NCBI GenBank assembly: GCA_007119795.1
Contig: SKOZ01000060.1
Coordinates: 1-12,536 of the forward strand
Length of the DNA stretch: 12,536 nucleotides
Direction of reading: 5' to 3'
From: Planctomycetales bacterium
GTDB lineage: Bacteria > Planctomycetota > Planctomycetia > Pirellulales > Thermoguttaceae
Below, one piece after another: positions 1 to 6,341 of the stretch. Position numbers and translations under genes: made by a program. Numbering within the stretch: position 1 is the stretch's first letter; each line of letters begins with the position of its first letter. The notes below the pieces were generated by a model, which ran no database searches, was not told the origin of the DNA, and saw nothing but the letters and a program-made list of their open reading frames with translations.

Positions 1-1193
1 ACGAACTCGTCGGCCGCCAGGCCCCACGTGTTGTAGTGTTCGCGCACGTCGTCGGGCACGCGCGGATCGTTGGCCAGGAAGTACAGGTAGCCCTGCTGGT
101 ACGTCTCGTGCTCCCGGACGATCTCGCGCCGCCGCTCGTACGACGCCTCCGGGTAGTCGTAATTCATGCCGATGTTGTCGGTGCTGAAGGGGCCGTGGTT
201 GTTCGTGTCGGTCTTGGCGTTGGGAATCGGGTCGAACTTGCCGAACACGTGGCGCGAGCCGGCTTGCAGCGTGCGCAGGAGCAACTCGTACTGGAGCGGG
301 TCGTAGCCTTCGGGCTTGGGGAACGGGATGCGGTTGTCGGGGTGGTTCGTCAGGCACATGCGGAAGTTGTACGCCTGCACCCGGTGGTCGCCCTCGCCCG
401 GCTCGCCGGGATCCTCGTCGTGGATGCGCGGCAGCAGGCCGCTTTCGGGGTCGTCGGGCACGACGTAAGGGCTCACCTCATAGGCGAAATAGTGGCCGGA
501 AGGTCCGCCCCGGCGCTCCTCCTCGGGAAAGGTGCGGCCGAGGCAGGCGGGCCGGTTCGGCGGGATGAGCTGCACGCCATTGAGCGTTTCGCCGTACACG
601 CTGTTGGCCTCGCGCCCCACGTGGTACGCAACGCCCGCGGCGGCCATCAGGTCGCCTTCGTACGTGGCGTCGAGGAACATCTGCCCGCGATACGTGGCGC
701 CGCTGAGGGTGGTGATGGCCACGATGCGCGTCCCGTCCATCTCCACGCCCGATGCCCGGTCGAGGTATTCCTCGCGGACCACGGGAATATCGTACTCGTC
801 GATCCATTGTTCGAAGGTGCGTTCGGCCACGTGCGGCTCGAACACCCAAATGGCGTCGTCCTCCGGGCGGTAGTGGCGGTTCTCCTCCGGCTTCTGGTAC
901 ACCCACGCTTCCGGGTTGTCGTAATGGGCCTTGAGGCGCTGGTAGAACTCGCGGGCCAGACCGCCGATGACCTCACTTCGGCCGGTATCCGTCCATCCCA
1001 GGCCGCCGCTGGATAGTCCGCCGAGGTGCCTCTCCGGGGCCACCACCACAACCGAGCGGCCCATCCGCCTCGCCTGCACGGCGGCGGCCACGCCGCTGGA
1101 GGTGCCGCCGTAGACGACCACATCGAACGAGCCGGCCTCCGCGTGGACCGCGGAGGCCGTACAGACTGCCAGCAAGAAGGTCGCAACACGCAT
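1..1193 (-). CDS. Secreted FAD-dependent oxidoreductase (FAD_oxidored family), 3' end missing
   Basis: The frame is open from ATG at 1193 to the window edge (397 residues) with no stop, so the C-terminus lies outside. Residues 1-18 form a signal peptide ending in AVHA, so the product is probably exported. Residues 25-38 give the Rossmann dinucleotide motif VVVYGGTSSGVAAA, followed by a second conserved glycine-rich stretch, HLGGLSSGGLGWTDTG (56-71). This arrangement and the downstream segment with NFRMCLTN fit the FAD_oxidored (PF12831) family common in planctomycetes. The family binds FAD, but substrates are mostly unknown. The start is supported by GGAG nine bases upstream (TTGGAGCGAAATCCC-ATG). 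The gene stands alone here, facing away from the stress genes. Family assignment is firm; the reaction is unknown. Confidence 0.88.
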   Translation of the reverse strand, partial: MRVATFLLAVCTASAVHAEAGSFDVVVYGGTSSGVAAAVQARRMGRSVVVVAPERHLGGLSSGGLGWTDTGRSEVIGGLAREFYQRLKAHYDNPEAWVYQKPEENRHYRPEDDAIWVFEPHVAERTFEQWIDEYDIPVVREEYLDRASGVEMDGTRIVAITTLSGATYRGQMFLDATYEGDLMAAAGVAYHVGREANSVYGETLNGVQLIPPNRPACLGRTFPEEERRGGPSGHYFAYEVSPYVVPDDPESGLLPRIHDEDPGEPGEGDHRVQAYNFRMCLTNHPDNRIPFPKPEGYDPLQYELLLRTLQAGSRHVFGKFDPIPNAKTDTNNHGPFSTDNIGMNYDYPEASYERRREIVREHETYQQGYLYFLANDPRVPDDVREHYNTWGLAADEF

Positions 1194-1410
1194 GGGATTT
1201 CGCTCCAATTCAAGCCGAGATTACCCCGCGCACCTCACCCGGATACGCCGCCGGGGCCGATTCTGCCATGATACCGGCCCGCGCCCCGTTGCGACTATCG
1301 CTCTGGGGACTTTTTTTCCGCGATACGGCAGCGTAACCGTTCAACAGAAAGGCAGCGGGCAGCGGTCCCGTAAACCGTTCGATGCTGGTGCAAGTCCAGT
1401 CGTCGGCGGG
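1194..1410. other. Intergenic stretch with short direct repeats and a T-arm-like hairpin
   Basis: No coding region is supported on either strand. It contains a run of seven T (around 1311-1317) and two near-copies of GTAA(A)CCGTTC (1333-1342 and 1370-1380). A small hairpin GCTGG-TGCAAGT-CCAGT (about 1384-1400) resembles a tRNA T-arm but is not part of a recognisable tRNA. The two repeats sit 50-100 bases upstream of the sigma-54 promoter at 1411, where activator sites usually lie. That role is inference only. Confidence 0.35.
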
Positions 1411-1426
1411 TGGCACGTCCCTTGCG
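1411..1426 (+). promoter_or_regulatory. Sigma-54 (-24/-12) promoter with no recognised gene behind it
   Basis: The sequence TGGCACGTCCCTTGCG matches the consensus TGGCACGNNNNTTGCW at every fixed base except the last. GG (1412-1413) and GC (1424-1425) are exactly ten bases apart. The predicted transcription start is near 1437. No convincing open reading frame with a ribosome binding site follows for about 500 bases, so it may drive a non-coding RNA, be a relic of a lost gene, or be a chance match. Confidence 0.6.
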
Positions 1427-1457
1427 CGACGCGGAGCGTCGCGATAAGGGCGTGGCC
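1412..1457. repeat. Long imperfect hairpin overlapping the sigma-54 promoter
   Basis: The core is a perfect 8-bp stem CGCGACGC-GGA-GCGTCGCG (1425-1443). It is extended by CCCTT/AAGGG (1419-1423 with 1446-1450) and GGCACG/CGTGGCC (1412-1417 with 1451-1457, one bulged base). The arm includes the -24 and -12 elements, so the inverted repeat is in the promoter DNA and only partly in the predicted transcript. Its role is unknown. Confidence 0.5.
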
Positions 1458-1678
1458 GTGCTCGAGGCCCGCCCCGCAGAGGGTTTCCTGGTGCCGAGGA
1501 TCGCCCCCCTCCATTTCCGGCACGTCCCGATCTCACCGATCTACACGATCTTCACCCCTGGCCCCCGAAGGTAGGAGTCGGGAGTCAGCGATCAGGCCGA
1601 GAGCTTCGCCCCGCCAGTCGGCTTCGCGCAGGGCCCGCTGGGAAGTGATCGACTGGTCCATGGAGCGTGGGGCCGGGG
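1458..1678. other. Intergenic stretch without a recognisable gene
   Basis: A GTG-initiated frame at 1452 runs about 39 codons but has no properly spaced ribosome binding site and no family resemblance. If the promoter at 1411 is active, this stretch would be the body of its transcript. I see no terminator with a T-run. Confidence 0.3.
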
Positions 1679-1927
1679 CTATTCCTTGGCGGCGGCCTCG
1701 TCGGCTGGCGGGGGTGCGGACTCTTGCAGCCAGGCGAGGTTGAAGCGGTAGTGGAGCCGGCTGGAGGTGAGGTGGATGACGCGGTCGGGCGTCTGCGTGG
1801 CGGCGAGGTAGCCGGCGTGCTCGGCGCGGGTGGGGGTGGCGGTGAAGGGCCTGGTCCAGGCGCCGCCGTCGAACTGGCCGGCACCGGGCGTGAGGAGCTT
1901 GCGGACGGGCCAGGTGATGCCTTCATC
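1679..1927 (-). pseudogene. C-terminal remnant of a sialidase-like (BNR/Asp-box) gene
   Basis: Read on the minus strand and ending at the stop 1679-1681, the frame encodes about 80 residues. They include DEGITWPVRKLLTPG, FTATPTRAEHAGYLAATQ and IHLTSSRLHYRFNLAWL. This matches the C-terminal end I recognise from planctomycete sialidase/exo-alpha-sialidase-like proteins, which are normally several hundred residues long. There is no start codon in the homologous part. The DNA immediately upstream (from about 1930) is the promoter region of the rhodanese gene and not the rest of the sialidase. The remnant has no in-frame stops or frameshifts, suggesting a fairly recent truncation by deletion or insertion rather than slow decay. 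Confidence 0.7.
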
Positions 1928-1954
1928 TCTCCCGTAGGGGGCGGGGGCGTTTTG

Positions 1955-2019
1955 CCTGGCACGGCTTTTGCTGTGTTGGCTGGTGACGGATTTCCACTCC
2001 CCGTGACACCTGTGCCAGG
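1955..2019. repeat. 8-bp inverted repeat bracketing the rhodanese promoter and leader
   Basis: CCTGGCAC (1955-1962) and GTGCCAGG (2012-2019) are perfect inverted copies 49 bases apart. The left arm is the -24 region of the sigma-54 promoter; the right arm overlaps the ribosome binding site of the rhodanese gene. They could be ends of a small repeat element or an operator pair. Confidence 0.4.
1957..1972 (+). promoter_or_regulatory. Sigma-54 (-24/-12) promoter of the rhodanese gene
   Basis: TGGCACGGCTTTTGCT is a perfect match to TGGCACGNNNNTTGCW, with GG (1958-1959) and GC (1970-1971) ten bases apart. The predicted start site is near 1983, giving a leader of about 46 bases before ATG 2029. 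No copy of the TTGTCG palindrome found at the hsp20 and HPF promoters lies upstream, so its activator may differ. Confidence 0.8.
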
Positions 2020-2028
2020 AGCCACGTG

Positions 2029-2352
2029 ATGCAACCCATTTCCCGCGAAGAACTAAACGTACGGCTGGCCAGCGACGACCTGACGGTCGTCGAAGTGTTG
2101 GACCCGAAATACTACCGCAAGTTCCACCTGCCCGGCGCGATCAACGTCCCGCTGGGCAACGACTTCGATACGCAAATCGAGAAGGCCGTCCCCGACAAGA
2201 ATGCGCCGGTCGTCGTCTATTGCATGGATACCGAATGCGATGCGTCCCCCAAAGCGGCGCAACGGATGGAGGCACTCGGCTACCGGCAGGTGTTCGACTA
2301 CGAAGCCGGCAAAGTCGATTGGCAGGAGGCCGGCCTGCCCACGGAGACGTGA
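2029..2352 (+). CDS. Single-domain rhodanese-like sulfurtransferase
   Basis: This 107-residue protein is one rhodanese domain, the usual size for the single-domain type. It has FHLPGAINVPL (about 32-42), the typical rhodanese CH2A-like strand/turn. The active-site loop follows strand VVVY at C65 (CMDTEC), with a second cysteine at C70; C65 would carry the persulfide. No signal peptide is seen, so it is probably cytoplasmic. Such proteins move sulfane sulfur to acceptors such as cyanide or thiols, or act in redox stress; the partner cannot be told here. GTG at 2026 is in frame, but ATG 2029 is better placed, eight bases after AGGAG (2016-2020). It is monocistronic as far as can be seen and lies directly behind a perfect sigma-54 promoter, which suggests conditional rather than housekeeping expression. 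Confidence 0.88.
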   Translation: MQPISREELNVRLASDDLTVVEVLDPKYYRKFHLPGAINVPLGNDFDTQIEKAVPDKNAPVVVYCMDTECDASPKAAQRMEALGYRQVFDYEAGKVDWQEAGLPTET

Positions 2353-2700
2353 GCGTCCGGCGGCCTGCCCTCGCGTCCCCCATCGCGGCTGACCTGCGCG
2401 CCTCTCGGTTGGAAGGCGGAGCCGGAACAGGTTTGTCGACCGGAGATCCCGTCCTCGCAGTCCCGCCCGCCAACGAGGGGAACGGCGGGTGGGATGGCGG
2501 CGAGGGAGGAGGTAGGCACGGAAAGACGTGCGACCTCGGCGCGGCTGCGGATCTCGATTTGCCGCACGCGCCGCATCGTGCGGCAGAGTCCCCCTCCGCA
2601 GCCATACTCGCGCGTCGTTTCCCGGCTGGCCCGGCGGCGTTCTCAAGGCCGAATCGCGAAACGGTGGCCGCCGCGCTGCGCGACGGGACGGCAGGACGGC
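2353..2700. other. Intergenic stretch with two hairpins, no recognisable gene
   Basis: Reading frames here give arginine-rich, low-quality translations with no family resemblance and no supported start. Two potential RNA hairpins are visible: CCCGCC/GGCGGG (2466-2471 with 2484-2489), and a two-part stem GAGGT/ACCTC plus GCACG-GAAAGA-CGTGC (2509-2537). Neither is followed by a T-run, so they are not classic terminators. An undescribed small RNA or an inactive leftover are both possible. Confidence 0.35.
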
Positions 2701-2712
2701 TTGTCGCGGGCA

Positions 2713-2727
2713 GCGGCAATTTGTCGG
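2713..2727 (+). promoter_or_regulatory. Candidate activator (enhancer-binding protein) site upstream of hsp20
   Basis: GCGGCAATTTGTCGG is a near-palindrome and matches the perfect palindrome at 7202-7216 in 13 of 15 positions. Its centre lies about 98 bases upstream of the predicted sigma-54 start site (near 2818), the usual range for enhancer-binding proteins. A second half-site TTGTCGC sits at 2701-2707, 20 bases (about two helical turns) away from the right half-site. Confidence 0.55.
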
Positions 2728-2764
2728 GGATGCGGCTTCGGGCTGTCATCCTCCTGCCGGGTGT

Positions 2765-2791
2765 AGCTGCCATTCGCAGTTCGTGGCAGCT
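2765..2791. repeat. 7-bp inverted repeat abutting the hsp20 promoter
   Basis: AGCTGCC (2765-2771) and GGCAGCT (2785-2791) are perfect inverted copies separated by 13 bases. They end immediately before the -24 element. They could bind a further regulator; nothing else supports a role. Confidence 0.3.
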
Positions 2792-2807
2792 TGGCACGAA
2801 AAATGCA
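2792..2807 (+). promoter_or_regulatory. Sigma-54 (-24/-12) promoter of the hsp20-lonH-dksA unit
   Basis: TGGCACGAAAAATGCA differs from TGGCACGNNNNTTGCW at one base. GG (2793-2794) and GC (2805-2806) are ten bases apart. The predicted start site is near 2818, giving a leader of about 93 bases before hsp20. A putative activator site lies at 2713-2727. Confidence 0.8.
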
Positions 2808-2910
2808 CGAGGGGGTGCCATCCGCAGCGGCGCGGGGTGACGCGGCATGCGGAGAGCGCAGAAGTTGGCGCAACGTCCCGCGACCGTCGAACGCAACCGA
2901 GGAGTGGAAG

Positions 2911-3354
2911 ATGATGTCGTCATTATCCTCGCGTTCCGCCTGGCACGATCGTGACCTCCAGCGGGAGATCCAGGAGGTCTTCGGGGCCTTGATCGATGGC
3001 CCCTGGGGTCGGGGCGCGCCGGGGCTGACGGCGTGGCCGGCCACCGATCTCTTCGAGACGGAGGACGACTACCTGCTGTTTGCCGATTTGCCCGGCGTGG
3101 CCCCCGACGACGTCGAGCTGCGTCTTGAGGGGCGGTGCCTGATTCTCTGCGGGCTCCGCTGGACCACGGCGTTCATGCGCCAGGGGCGGGAGGTGAGCGT
3201 CGAGCGGACCTGCGGCCGTTTCTGCCGCCGCATCCGGCTCGAGGAGCCCGTCGATCTCGATGGGGTACAGCACGGGTATGAAAACGGAATCTACTGGGCC
3301 CGCCTCCCCAAACGGCGGCCCGGCACCACCGGCGATCGGGAGCCATCCGCCTAG
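2911..3354 (+). CDS. Small heat-shock protein, Hsp20/alpha-crystallin family
   Basis: This is a 147-residue holdase-type chaperone that would bind unfolding proteins in the cytoplasm without ATP. The alpha-crystallin domain spans about residues 43-135: ATDLFETEDDYLLFADLPGV (44-63), LRLEGRCLILCGLR (70-83), ERTCGRFCRRIRLEEPVD (98-115) and NGIYWARLPKR (125-135), in the family's order. The C-terminal tail (KRRPGTTGDREPSA) lacks the I-X-I/V motif that normally links oligomers, so assembly may be atypical. Three cysteines (80, 101, 105) in the domain are unusual. The start at ATG 2911 is six bases after GGAG (2901-2904); ATG 2914 is also possible. It is the first gene of a likely operon with the Lon-related protease 64 bases downstream, under the sigma-54 promoter at 2792. 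Confidence 0.9.
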   Translation: MMSSLSSRSAWHDRDLQREIQEVFGALIDGPWGRGAPGLTAWPATDLFETEDDYLLFADLPGVAPDDVELRLEGRCLILCGLRWTTAFMRQGREVSVERTCGRFCRRIRLEEPVDLDGVQHGYENGIYWARLPKRRPGTTGDREPSA

Positions 3355-3374
3355 GCCGGCCAGCAGGAGCCGGC
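3355..3374. repeat. Small hairpin between hsp20 and the Lon-related protease gene
   Basis: GCCGGC (3355-3360) and GCCGGC (3369-3374) are self-complementary copies with an 8-base loop, directly after the hsp20 stop. There is no T-run. It might attenuate or stabilise the mRNA between the two cistrons, or be chance in GC-rich DNA. Confidence 0.25.
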
Positions 3375-3418
3375 AAACGCCTAGACCATGCACTCAACCC
3401 AGCCATAGGAGGGTCGCC

Positions 3419-5899
3419 ATGTATCGGCCAACCCAGTTGCGACACCTGACGGCCGACGAGATCGATCTGGGACTCGACCCGCAGGCCCTCGGTTTCAGGA
3501 GTACGGCGGAATTGGAACCGCTCGGGGAGATCGTCGGCCAGCCGCGGGCGCTGCGGGCCCTGGACCTGGGATTGGGAATCCGGCACGCGAGCTACAACGT
3601 CTACGTGGCGGGGCTGAGCGGGACGGGCAAGAAGGAAACCATCCGCCGCGAGCTAGCCCGCCGGGGACGCGACGAGCCCACGCCGGACGACTGGATCTAC
3701 GTCAACAACTTCAACGAGCCCGACCGCCCGCTGGCAATCGCCCTGCCCGCCGGCCAGGGATCGCGGCTGAAACAGGACATCGAGGAACTCCTCTCGCGGC
3801 TCCTGGAAGACCTCCCCAAGGCCTTCCGGGAGGAGGATTTCAGCCGCGAAAAGCGCCGCATCGGCGAACAGTACCAGGATCGCCACCGCAAGGCATTCTC
3901 CGAATTGGAGAAGCTGGCGCGGGAGAAGGGGCTGTCCGTAGAGCAGATGCCCAACGGCCAGATCGCCCTGGTGCCTCTGCGGGAAGACCGCCCCATGACT
4001 CCCGAGGAAATCAGCCAGCTCTCCGAGGCGGACCGGGAGGCCCTTCACCAACGGCAGCGCGAGGTGGCTCGGCACGGCGAGGAGATCCTTCGCCGGCAGG
4101 AGGAGATCAGCCGGGAGCTCGCCGGCGAGGTCCGCTCCGTGGAACGCGGCTTCGCGGCGGCGCGGATCGAGCCGCTGGTGGACCGTATCGCCGAGCGGTA
4201 CGAGAGCGAAAAACTCCGCTGCTGGCTCGGTCGTCTCAAGGAGCACATGGTGGAGCATCTCGACCGCTTCCGGCAGCAGGAGGAGGGCCAGCAGCAGCAG
4301 ATGGCGGCGATGCTCGGCGCGCCGCGGCCGTCGGCGGAAGAGCGGCTGCAGGAGTACCAGGTGAACCTGCTCATCGACAACCGCCGTCAGGAGGGGGCCG
4401 CCGTGGTGATCGAGGAGACGCCCAACTACAAGGCCCTCTTCGGCACGATCGAGAAGGTGGTCGACCGCTCCGGCAAGCTGGTGACCGACTTCACGCGAAT
4501 CAAGGCCGGCAGCCTGCTCAAGGCCAACGGCGGCTACCTGGTCATCAACCTGCTCGACGCCCTCCTGGAGCCGCTGGTCTGGAAAACCCTCAAACAAACG
4601 CTCAAGAGCGGCCACCTGAAGATCGAGACCTACGATCCCTTCGCCCTCTTCAGCACGTCGGGGATCAACCCCGAGCCGGTGCCTCTGGACGTCAAGCTGG
4701 TAGTTCTGGGCAGCCCGCTTCTCTATCACCTCCTCCACCTGTACGATGAGGACTTCGCCGAGATCTTCAAAGTCAAGGCGGAGTTCGTCGGCGAGATGGA
4801 GCGGCAGGAGGAGAGTGCCCGGGTGCTGGGGCGCCTGGCGCGCAAGCTGAGCGATCAGGAGCATTTGGCGCCGGTTACGGCAGACGGCGTGGCCGAGCTG
4901 CTCCGCAGCGGTTGCCGGTTCGCCGCCGACAAAGAGAAGCTCACCGCGGAATTCAGCCGCATCGCCGACCTGCTCCGCGAAGCAGATTACTGGGCCAGGC
5001 AAGACCACGCATCCGCCATCGGCAGCCCGCACGTGCGGCGGGCCATCGACGAGAAGGTATACCGCTCGGACTGGATCGCCGCCAAGATCCGCGAACTCAT
5101 CCGGCAGGGGACGCTGCGGATTGGCATCGAGGGCCGGGCTGTCGGCCAGGCGAACGGGCTCGCCTTGGCCGACCTGGGAGACTACGCCTTCGCGCGCCCC
5201 TCGCGTGTAACCGCCAGTGTCGGGGTGGGCGTGGCGGGGGTGATCAACATCGAGCGGGAGAGCAAACTGAGCGGCCGCACCTACGACAAGGCAATCCTGA
5301 TCCTCGACGGCTACCTCCGCAACCGGTACGCCGGGCAGCGCCCCCTGGCCCTCTCGGCCAGCATCGCCATGGAACAGAGCTACGGAATGATCGACGGCGA
5401 CAGCGCTTCGGTTGCCGAATTGGTGTGCCTATTGAGCGTGCTCGGCGAGGTACCCCTCCGGCAGGACATCGCCGTGACGGGGTCCGTGAACCAGTGGGGG
5501 GAGGTGCAGGCCATCGGCGGCGTGAACGAGAAGGTCGAGGGCTTCTACGACGTTTGCCGCGAGCAGGGCCTCACCGGTGAGCAGGGCGTCTGCGTGCCGG
5601 CCTCGAACGTCCGCAACCTGATCCTGCGGCCCGACGTCGTCGAAGCCGTCCGCCGCGGCGAGTTCCACGTATGGGCCATCGAACACGTCGACGAGGGGCT
5701 GGAACTCCTCAGCGGCATCCCTGCCGGGCAGCTGGACGAGAAGGAGACGTTCCACGCGCGGGTCGACCGGCGGCTCGGCGAACTGGCCGCCGCGATCAAG
5801 GAGCAGCGCGCTGCGCCCCTGGAACGCGAGGTCCCGGCCTGGATGCCTGTGGGCAGCGATTCCGGCGATCCTCGCCCCACCCTTCCGGGGCGCGATTGA
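3419..5899 (+). CDS. Lon-related ATP-dependent protease (LonH/YcbZ-like, AAA_32 + Lon_C)
   Basis: The 826-residue protein has the layout of the Lon-related putative protease family: a short N-terminal part, a P-loop GLSGTGKK (65-72), a long charged helical insertion (about 120-310), the conserved YQVNLLIDN...TPNYKALFGTIE block and ANGGYLVINLLDALLEP, then a C-terminal Lon protease domain. The serine-lysine dyad is S662 in IDGDSAS and K705 in NEKVEG, 43 residues apart as in classical Lon. It would degrade damaged proteins in the cytoplasm. The family has an AAA-like ATPase region but lacks the classical Lon N-terminal substrate domain. ATG 3419 is chosen over in-frame starts upstream (from 3260, overlapping hsp20) because AGGAGG (3407-3412) is six bases ahead. 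Co-transcription with hsp20 is likely, pairing holdase with protease. Confidence 0.92.
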   Translation: MYRPTQLRHLTADEIDLGLDPQALGFRSTAELEPLGEIVGQPRALRALDLGLGIRHASYNVYVAGLSGTGKKETIRRELARRGRDEPTPDDWIYVNNFNEPDRPLAIALPAGQGSRLKQDIEELLSRLLEDLPKAFREEDFSREKRRIGEQYQDRHRKAFSELEKLAREKGLSVEQMPNGQIALVPLREDRPMTPEEISQLSEADREALHQRQREVARHGEEILRRQEEISRELAGEVRSVERGFAAARIEPLVDRIAERYESEKLRCWLGRLKEHMVEHLDRFRQQEEGQQQQMAAMLGAPRPSAEERLQEYQVNLLIDNRRQEGAAVVIEETPNYKALFGTIEKVVDRSGKLVTDFTRIKAGSLLKANGGYLVINLLDALLEPLVWKTLKQTLKSGHLKIETYDPFALFSTSGINPEPVPLDVKLVVLGSPLLYHLLHLYDEDFAEIFKVKAEFVGEMERQEESARVLGRLARKLSDQEHLAPVTADGVAELLRSGCRFAADKEKLTAEFSRIADLLREADYWARQDHASAIGSPHVRRAIDEKVYRSDWIAAKIRELIRQGTLRIGIEGRAVGQANGLALADLGDYAFARPSRVTASVGVGVAGVINIERESKLSGRTYDKAILILDGYLRNRYAGQRPLALSASIAMEQSYGMIDGDSASVAELVCLLSVLGEVPLRQDIAVTGSVNQWGEVQAIGGVNEKVEGFYDVCREQGLTGEQGVCVPASNVRNLILRPDVVEAVRRGEFHVWAIEHVDEGLELLSGIPAGQLDEKETFHARVDRRLGELAAAIKEQRAAPLEREVPAWMPVGSDSGDPRPTLPGRD

Positions 5900-5975
5900 C
5901 GGTGACTGCGAGGGTAACCCATACCCGGAACAATCCATATCCAACCGCATGGACTTCTGTCAAGGAGCAGAGGCG

Positions 5976-6335
5976 ATGGAAGAGACCCGCCGGAGCGACT
6001 ACCGCGAAAGGCTGCTGGCGTTGCGCGCCCGACTGACGGAGGAAGCGCAGGAGGCGATCGAAAGGGTGGCGGATCGAGTCCGGAAGCCGAACGAGCTTTC
6101 CCACGTGCCCAGCCATCCCGCCGATCGGGACAGCGAGGGGCTCGACCGCGAAGTCACCCTGGAGGCGAATCGCGAGCAGACGATCGCGGCCATCGATCGT
6201 GCCCTGGCGCGGATGGGGGAGGGGGAATACGGCCGCTGTGAGGAGTGCGGCCGCGAGATCGCGGAGGATCGCCTGCAGGCCTTGCCCTTCGCCGAGCTTT
6301 GCGTGGGCTGCGAGGAGAAAAGGGCCCAGGGATGA
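5976..6335 (+). CDS. DksA/TraR-family C4 zinc-finger transcription regulator
   Basis: This 119-residue protein has an N-terminal helical hairpin (about 5-80) and a C4 zinc finger: C88-x2-C91-x17-C109-x2-C112, the DksA/TraR signature. DksA proteins enter the RNA polymerase secondary channel and, with ppGpp, shift transcription during stress. The acidic coiled-coil tip here reads ADRDSEG (49-55) and not the classical DxxDxA, so activity on polymerase may differ from DksA proper. ATG 5976 follows AAGGAG (5962-5967) with eight bases between; an earlier in-frame ATG at 5949 lacks such a site. It sits 76 bases after the Lon-related gene and is probably the last gene of that operon. Its stop is only 6 bases from the stop of the convergent HPF-like gene. 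Confidence 0.88.
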   Translation: MEETRRSDYRERLLALRARLTEEAQEAIERVADRVRKPNELSHVPSHPADRDSEGLDREVTLEANREQTIAAIDRALARMGEGEYGRCEECGREIAEDRLQALPFAELCVGCEEKRAQG

Positions 6336-6341
6336 GGCGGT

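Noticed and set aside
36..1016. Long plus-strand open frame opposite the oxidoreductase
   Set aside because: The translation is valine/arginine-rich with no family resemblance and is antisense to a well-supported FAD protein.
1380..1420. Cobalamin riboswitch or tRNA suggested by GGTGCAAGTCC and its hairpin
   Set aside because: The stem-loop resembles a T-arm or a B12-box fragment, but the rest of either structure (acceptor and anticodon arms, or the GGGAA and CCCGC elements) is not found.
1585..2034. Minus-strand Pro/Ser/Thr-rich frame over the sialidase remnant
   Set aside because: It is a shifted frame; the sialidase-like translation in the neighbouring frame explains the sequence better.
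2804..2820. Minus-strand sigma-54 promoter suggested by GTGCCA following TGCA
   Set aside because: GG and GC are eleven bases apart rather than ten, and no gene lies in that direction.
2141..2923. Minus-strand open frame across the rhodanese-hsp20 gap
   Set aside because: Low-complexity Arg/Pro/Ser/Ala translation, overlapping the rhodanese gene and the hsp20 promoter, with no recognisable domain.
3732..3747. Sigma-54-like TGGCAATCGCCCTGCC inside the Lon-related gene
   Set aside because: The spacing is right, but several bases differ, it is in the middle of coding sequence and no gene starts nearby.
3653..5032. Long minus-strand open frame opposite the Lon-related protease
   Set aside because: It is a GC-driven antisense shadow; the plus strand carries clear protease motifs over the same stretch.
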